64,000 bases of DNA, from positions 1-64,000 of the forward strand of contig JAHLKC010000053.1 in NCBI GenBank assembly GCA_025449115.1, in the 5' to 3' direction. The notes beneath the pieces are model-generated. The model saw only the letters and a list, made by a program, of their open reading frames with translations. It searched no databases and was not told the origin of the DNA. Positions 59,158 through 64,000 of the stretch are shown here, piece by piece (the stretch's first letter is position 1; each line of letters opens with the position of its first letter). Source of the stretch: Chytridium lagenaria (Eukaryota > Chytridiomycota > Chytridiomycetes > Chytridiales > Chytridiaceae). Both the position numbers and the translations under genes were made by a program.

Positions 59158-59880
59158 GTGTCCTTGGCAAAGGTTAGAAAGCCAGTGACTCCGCATCAAT
59201 GGCATCTGCGGATTGGCCATTTAGGAAAGAAGGGAGTGAAGAAACTAGTGAAGATAGCAAAGGGAGTCAACATAACTGATGAAGAGGACACTCACCTCTG
59301 CGAAGGGTGTGTTGATGGAAAGATGGCGCATGCATCATTTCTTGATAAACCCTACGAATTGAAAGCTAAAGACCCGCTCGAGAAGGTTCACGTCAATATC
59401 GTTGGACCTATGAAAACCGCGTCAAATGGAGGTGTACGATACTTCCTTATCATTGTCGACAGCGCCACAAACTACGTGACTGTATATCTTTGCAATAAAA
59501 AGAGCGAATCAACAAAGTACATGAAGAGTTTTAAAGAAGAAGTAGAAAAGAAGATCAAAAGAAAACTGATTGAAATTGTCGCAGATAACAACAGAGGAGA
59601 GTTCAATAACAAAGTAATGAAGGAGTGGTGCTTGGAGCATGGAATTCGACTCACCTTCACCATGAGGTATAACCACAACAGAGCGGTGTAGCAGAGAGAA
59701 TGAATCAACTTTAAAGAAACGGTCTAAATGTATGTTAAGCTCTTCAAAATTCGAGACGCGTTTTTGGGGAGAAGCTGTAATGGCAGTAGCTTACCTCATT
59801 AACCGTTCCCCAGCCCGTATCAATGAAGACAATACACCGCTTGAAAAGTTCGCCGGAGTCAAGCGGACTTGTCGAGATTG
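59158..59880 (+). pseudogene. Integrase fragment of the old copia element
   Basis: It shows the HHCC zinc region (TPHQWHLRIGHLGKKGVKKL, then CEGCVDGKMAHASF). The catalytic core follows, with VHVNIVGPMKT, where the first catalytic Asp is replaced by Asn, then IVADNNRGEF. The region of the catalytic Glu is broken by a stop at about 59,690. Further on, AVAYLINRSPARINEDN and PLEKFAGV are recognisable in a shifted frame. It is clearly inactive. Confidence 0.8.
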
Positions 59881-60623
59881 AGGGGGTGGGGATGCTTAGC
59901 ACTCGTTTTAATTCCCAAGCAGCAGCTGAAGAAGGGTGACTTTAACGCGCGACGCTGCGCTCTCGTTGGGTATGAACCGTTGGGTTACCGCCTGTGGGAT
60001 TTAAAAAAAAATAAGCTGATCAGAAGCAAATCCGTCATCTTTAAGGAAGGAATGATGGCGGCTGAATCAGAGAAGGGAGATTCAAAGTTGAAGGAGAGGT
60101 TCAAGAATGCAAAGCCAACTTGGACTTACCTGTTTTTTCCACAGACTCGTCAAGCTCTGGTGCAAGCAAAGCGGATACGCCGGTTGATCATTATAAATCT
60201 GAAGATGATGAATATGATAATGTCAGTTATCACACTCCTGACCGCGATTTATTTGAAGAAGAAGATAGAGAAGAACCCCGCTCATCTACTGCTCGTCATT
60301 CTGGTGGACATCGCGTACCAAACTTCCGTGAAGACCTGGATGAACCATACGAGACATCCCATCGAAGGTCAACAGGAAACAAGAAGAAGCCTGGAGTGTT
60401 TTGGACGGTCAAGCCATCAGCAAAGGCTGCATTCATGGTGAAGATGATGATGAAACGAAAACGTACCAAGAAGCAATGCAGAGGAAGAAAAAGGATGAGT
60501 GGAGGAAAGCGATGGAGGAGGAGATAAAGAGCTTGGTCAAGATGGGAACGTGGAGGTTGGTGTCCCAACCAAAGAACAAGAAGATTATTAAATCAGGATG
60601 GGTGTTCAAAACAAAGCGGGATG

Positions 60624-61130
60624 TGTTGGGCTTCGCTCTCTTGACTCACGAGGACGCGTCAGGATCACTCGCACCATTAGTCCGCGGCGTCGGGCGCAAC
60701 ACTAGAGTGCTCTGGAATTTACGTGTCATTAGAGCTGAGCGCGAACGCGACCCCTGACTTCTAATTCACTCTCTGGACTCATTTGAATTTCCACTTTGAT
60801 TTTCCTTCCTTGATTGGATTATTTTCTTTATGCCAGTTTAATTATAACTCTACCTGTTTGTGCTTGGACATTCCTTTCTAGCCTTTATTTATTCCCTTTG
60901 TTCCTGTCAAGGCTCTCTGATTTGTTTATCTTTGTAATGGAGAGTTTAACGCGTGAGTGCACGCGTCTCCGATAGGTTTACCTTTGTGTTGTCTTTCCTC
61001 TTTACTTGTTCGTTTTGTTTGAGTATTTAAAGACTCGTGTGTTGAGTCGAAATAAATTAAGAACGTTGTTCGAGCAAAAGTGCGTTTAACTTTGTTTTAA
61101 TTGAGCCCCGTGAACAACAAGTATTCAACA
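60624..61130 (+). repeat. 5' LTR of the younger copia element
   Basis: 507 bp with TGTTG/CAACA ends. It differs from the solo LTR at 55,874-56,379 by only a few substitutions and one-base indels, implying recent activity of the family. An AATAAA-like AAATAAATTAAG lies near the 3' end and may be the polyadenylation signal. Confidence 0.92.
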
Positions 61131-61131
61131 G

Positions 61132-61143
61132 TGGTAGCACTTC
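61132..61143 (+). other. Primer-binding site
   Basis: TGGTAGCACTTC is complementary to a tRNA 3' end GAAGTGCTACCA. The U72-A73-CCA end implies an A1:U72 pair, the mark of eukaryotic initiator tRNA-Met, the usual copia primer. The tRNA itself is not in the window. Confidence 0.65.
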
Positions 61144-61152
61144 TCTGACGAT

Positions 61153-64000
61153 ATGGGAAAGAAAGAGGACTCAGATGACGAGCGCAGCAAGCCAGTCAAG
61201 TTTTACAGGCAAGACTTTCACATCTGGAAACGTCGGATGACCACTTACCTCAAAGACAAGGGTCTTTGGGCGATCACTGAGACAGGATTTACGCCGTACG
61301 CCAACGAGAACGCTCCAACCAAAGAAGAGAAGGATCTGCGGATCAAGGAGCAGTCGGCTAACGATCGTGCTAAGAACCGGATAGAGTCTCGAGTGACTGA
61401 TTCGGTCTTACACTTGATTGGAGAGGACTTCACGGCCAAGGAAGCGTGGGAGTGCCTCGTGTCATCATTTGAGCGTAAATCCCAACCCAACCGCAACGCT
61501 CTCACACGCAAGCTCACGCGTCTCAGAATGAAGGAGGACGCGTCTTTACGCGTATTCGTTGCAGAACTTTCGACAATGGTCAACCAACTCAAGGCAGCCG
61601 GCGAGGCTGTCTCCAACGAGCAACACATTGCTCACCTGCTTACCAAAGTCCCTGAAGCCTACGACGTTGCGGTTGCCAACATTGAAACGGACGACAAAGC
61701 GGTCAAGGACTACAACCTGGTCGTTTCCAGGCTTCTCGACTGTGAAGAGAAGATCAAAGACCGCGTGGAGGCATCGGAGGAAGCGGAGGCATTCTTCACG
61801 ACAAGAGCGCGTAAGGGGAAGAAACCAGCAGGAAAGGACGCGTCGAAAGGTGGAGATAAAAGGTCAGTGACTTGTTTTAAGTGCAAGAAGATAGGAGACT
61901 ATGCAAACAAGTGTCGCTCTGGGAAGAAGAAGGACTCGAGGGAGTCGAGTGATGATACCTCAGAGAACGAGAGAGATGGTGGTGGTAGGAACCGTCATCG
62001 TGGGAACTGGTGGAAGAAGAGCGCCTCAGACAAGAAGAAGTCTGCAAACACAGCGCGTGCGAGTCCAATTGCCTTCATGGCTATTGTGCGTCAGGCTGAT
62101 GCGGAGGCTGGGGAAGCCTTGTCGGTTAAGCTGGAGAAGCGGGATAACCGATGGATTCTGGACTCTGGAGCCACTCACCATATGACCTTCTCGAAGGAAG
62201 GCTTGCGGGGTTACCGCGCCGCGAGCAGCCGCGTAAAAACTGCAGAGCACGGCGAAGGAATACACGTGGAGGGAGTAGGAGACTTGACTCTCAGCATCAA
62301 GGTCGGTAAAGCCACGCAAACGATCACGCTCAAGAACGTACTCTATGTGCCGGAGCTCACGCGTAATCTCATCTCCCTGGGCGCAGCAGCGTCGCGTTGG
62401 CGTTGTTTTGGAGTCATCCAGCGGCAAGTATCGCCTAAGACACGTCGGATCGAACGACGTGACGGCAGAGTTCAAGGTTGAGGACAACCTATTTATCTGG
62501 TGCAGCCAGACACCGCAGCAAACACCACGATGTGTGTGAAAAGCCAGTCGCTCAACAGTGCGCAGATTTGGCATCGACGGATGGGTCACATCTCGATGAA
62601 GGCGGTAAAGAAGCTTGAAAAATCGGCAACGGGTGTACGCATCACGTTGTATAACGACGACGACGACGTGCTGTGCAAGGGATGCATTGAGGGGAAGCTT
62701 ACGCGCTCCTCTCATCCGGAGAGAGTTGAGAAGGACTACAAAGTCCTGGAACGCGTTCACGTGGATTTGGCGGGACCCATGAAGCGGAAGAGCTTGGGAG
62801 GGTCGCGTTACTTCATGGTGGTTGTGGACGCATCAACGGGTTACTGCAACACGTACATGCTCAAGGAAAAGAAGCAAGCGTTTCAGTACATCAAGCAGTA
62901 CAAGAGAGAGGCCGAGGCACTCACAGGTCGACGGATTGACGCGTTGAGATACTCAGAAGGGAACCCTAAGGATATGAAACGACTTCGAGAAAGGTCGCAT
63001 CTCCTAGAGATCGTTTCAGATAACGCTGGGGGAATTTAAGAACAAGAAGCTGGAGGTATGATGCTTGAAGGAAGGCATCAAGCTCACTCTCACTATGCCC
63101 TACACGCCTCAGCAGAACGGTGTCGCGGAAAGAATGTATCGGTCGCTCATTGAGAAGGCAAAGTGCATGAGTCTTGATGACAAATTCTGGGAAGAGGCTG
63201 TTACATGTGCCACGTACTTTTACAATCGATCTCCTCGTAAGGATGGGATTTCACCTCTTGAAGGCTTCACGGGAAGGAAGCCTAACCTGAAACGCGTTCG
63301 AATCTTCGGTTGCGCATGTTACGCGCACGTCCCAAAAGGAACGACTGAAGAAGTGGAGATATCGTCTTTATGACCCAGTCACGAAGAAAGTAGTGCGCAG
63401 CAAGACTGTTGTGTTTGATGAGTTGAACACTGGAGTGTGGGAAGGACACGACGCAGACATGTCCACCTGGAAGGTACACAGGAAGCTGCTGGACAAGGTG
63501 GGAAGCGATTCAGGGAGTTGGGGGAGCGATGAAGACTCCGACGAGTCATTGAGCTGTGAGGATGATGGAGATAACGCGTCACAGGTCAGTGAAGACAGCG
63601 AAGCGTTGGAGGATGATGTCGAGGATGCCCAGGAAGAGAACGACGCGTCAGAAGAGTTCGAAGACGCACCAACCTCGCCAAGAAGGACCCCTCTACGCGC
63701 TACACGCAGCATTTTACGTCTCCCGGTACCAGCAACACCACCAGCAGAGGAAGGCACTCGTTGTTATTCCCTGAGAGAGAGGAGGCCAGCAAACGCAGAA
63801 TGGTTTAAGGCTCAAACGCCAGGAAAGCGCGCTCCTGCTCCATGTAATCCTGCAGCACACACCGTTACCGTGATGAGTGACGAGGACGTGACAGATCCAG
63901 CAACCGTTGAGGACGCGTTGGGACGCGTCGATTCAGAAGAATGGATGAAGGCTCTCCAGGAGGAGTACCAGTCGTTGCTGGAGCATCAGACGTGGCGTCT
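61153..64000 (+). CDS. gag-pol polyprotein of the younger copia element (frame-broken, partial)
   Basis: Gag starts MGKKEDSDDERSKPVKFYRQ, with copia gag blocks (FHIWKRRMTTYLKDKGLW, HLLTKVPEAYDVAVANI). The zinc knuckle reads CFKCKKIGDYANKC, with Asp where His is expected. The protease motif is WILDSGATHHMTF. The integrase has IWHRRMGHISMKAVKKL, CKGCIEGK, HVDLAGPMKR (catalytic Asp kept), IVSDNAG, and PYTPQQNGVAERMYRSL (catalytic Glu kept). An acidic linker leads to the reverse-transcriptase start EEWMKALQEEYQSLLEHQTW at the window end. Frame breaks lie near 62,385 and 63,030, with further ones near 63,060 and 63,350. The catalytic residues are otherwise intact, so some breaks may be sequence errors. 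Confidence 0.9.

Larger units (their letters stand above)
57393..60623 (+). mobile_element. Old, degenerate Ty1/copia element (family A), interrupted at 60,623
   Basis: The 5' LTR is 57,393-57,649. A primer-binding site TGGTAGCACTTC follows at 57,652-57,663. Internal fragments appear in copia order: gag with a zinc knuckle (57,838-58,659), protease remnant (about 58,780-58,830, LDSGVTHHMTF), integrase (59,158-59,880), and the first strand of reverse transcriptase (60,490-60,620). It contains many stops and frame changes. The copia copy is cut within reverse transcriptase by the LTR of a second element; its 3' half would lie beyond that element, outside the window. Confidence 0.85.
60624..64000 (+). 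mobile_element. Younger Ty1/copia retrotransposon (family B), truncated by window end
   Basis: The 5' LTR is 60,624-61,130 (507 bp, TGTTG...CAACA), followed after one base by the primer-binding site TGGTAGCACTTC (61,132-61,143) and gag-pol from 61,153. It is inserted into the reverse-transcriptase start of the old copia element. The 5 bp before the LTR are GGATG, the presumed target duplication, whose partner lies outside the window. Confidence 0.93.

Overview
The window is nuclear DNA of a fungus, most likely a flagellated, chytrid-grade lineage. Genes are packed tightly, often less than 100 bp apart, and are cut by many short GT...AG introns of about 40-70 bp. Fungal-type genes are present: a NUR1-like nuclear rim protein, DBP7, NSA2, a class V myosin and a fungal-length CtIP/Sae2. 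Delta-tubulin and Rab23 are also present. These two belong to basal-body and cilium biology and are lost from most non-flagellated fungi. The assignment is an inference from gene content, and no species is claimed.

Layout, 1-47.4 kb (gene-dense): a C-terminal gene fragment; delta-tubulin (-); SIZ/PIAS SUMO E3 ligase (-); NUR1-like protein (+); a small OB-fold protein resembling TPP1/Est3 (-); GPI inositol-deacylase PGAP1/BST1 (+); ribosome-assembly factor NSA2 (+); THO subunit THOC2 with a very long charged tail (-); Rab geranylgeranyl transferase alpha with leucine-rich repeats (+); Rab23 (-); uroporphyrinogen decarboxylase (-); CtIP/Sae2 resection factor (+); a flavin split-barrel oxidase-like protein (-); a cyclin (+); a SCOC-like coiled-coil protein (-); cytosolic aspartyl-tRNA synthetase (-); an AT-rich microsatellite block; an unrecognised membrane protein (+); TRM8 tRNA m7G46 methyltransferase (-); DEAD-box helicase DBP7 (+); a coiled-coil Ser/Pro-rich protein with a 45-bp minisatellite (+); myosin V (-).

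Layout, 47.4-64 kb (gene-poor): about 6.5 kb of unique and duplicated non-coding DNA, then a decayed ORF region preceded by a cluster of TAGAC motifs, then nested Ty1/copia retrotransposons. An old, broken copia element (about 57.4-60.6 kb) has been interrupted by a younger copia whose 5' LTR lies at 60,624-61,130 and whose gag-pol runs off the window. A solo LTR of the younger family, with a perfect 5-bp target duplication, lies at 55,874-56,379.

Most genes are housekeeping and have no operon-like relation. Loose themes are RNA export and ribosome or tRNA function (THOC2, NSA2, DBP7, TRM8, AspRS), Rab prenylation and trafficking (RABGGTA, RAB23, myosin V, SCOC-like), genome maintenance and nuclear organisation (TPP1-like, CtIP, NUR1-like, PIAS), and flagellum-related genes (delta-tubulin, Rab23).

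Many conserved genes carry isolated one-base frame breaks, mostly in or beside short homopolymers. I read these as probable sequence errors, not biology. Exon borders given as approximate should be treated as such.
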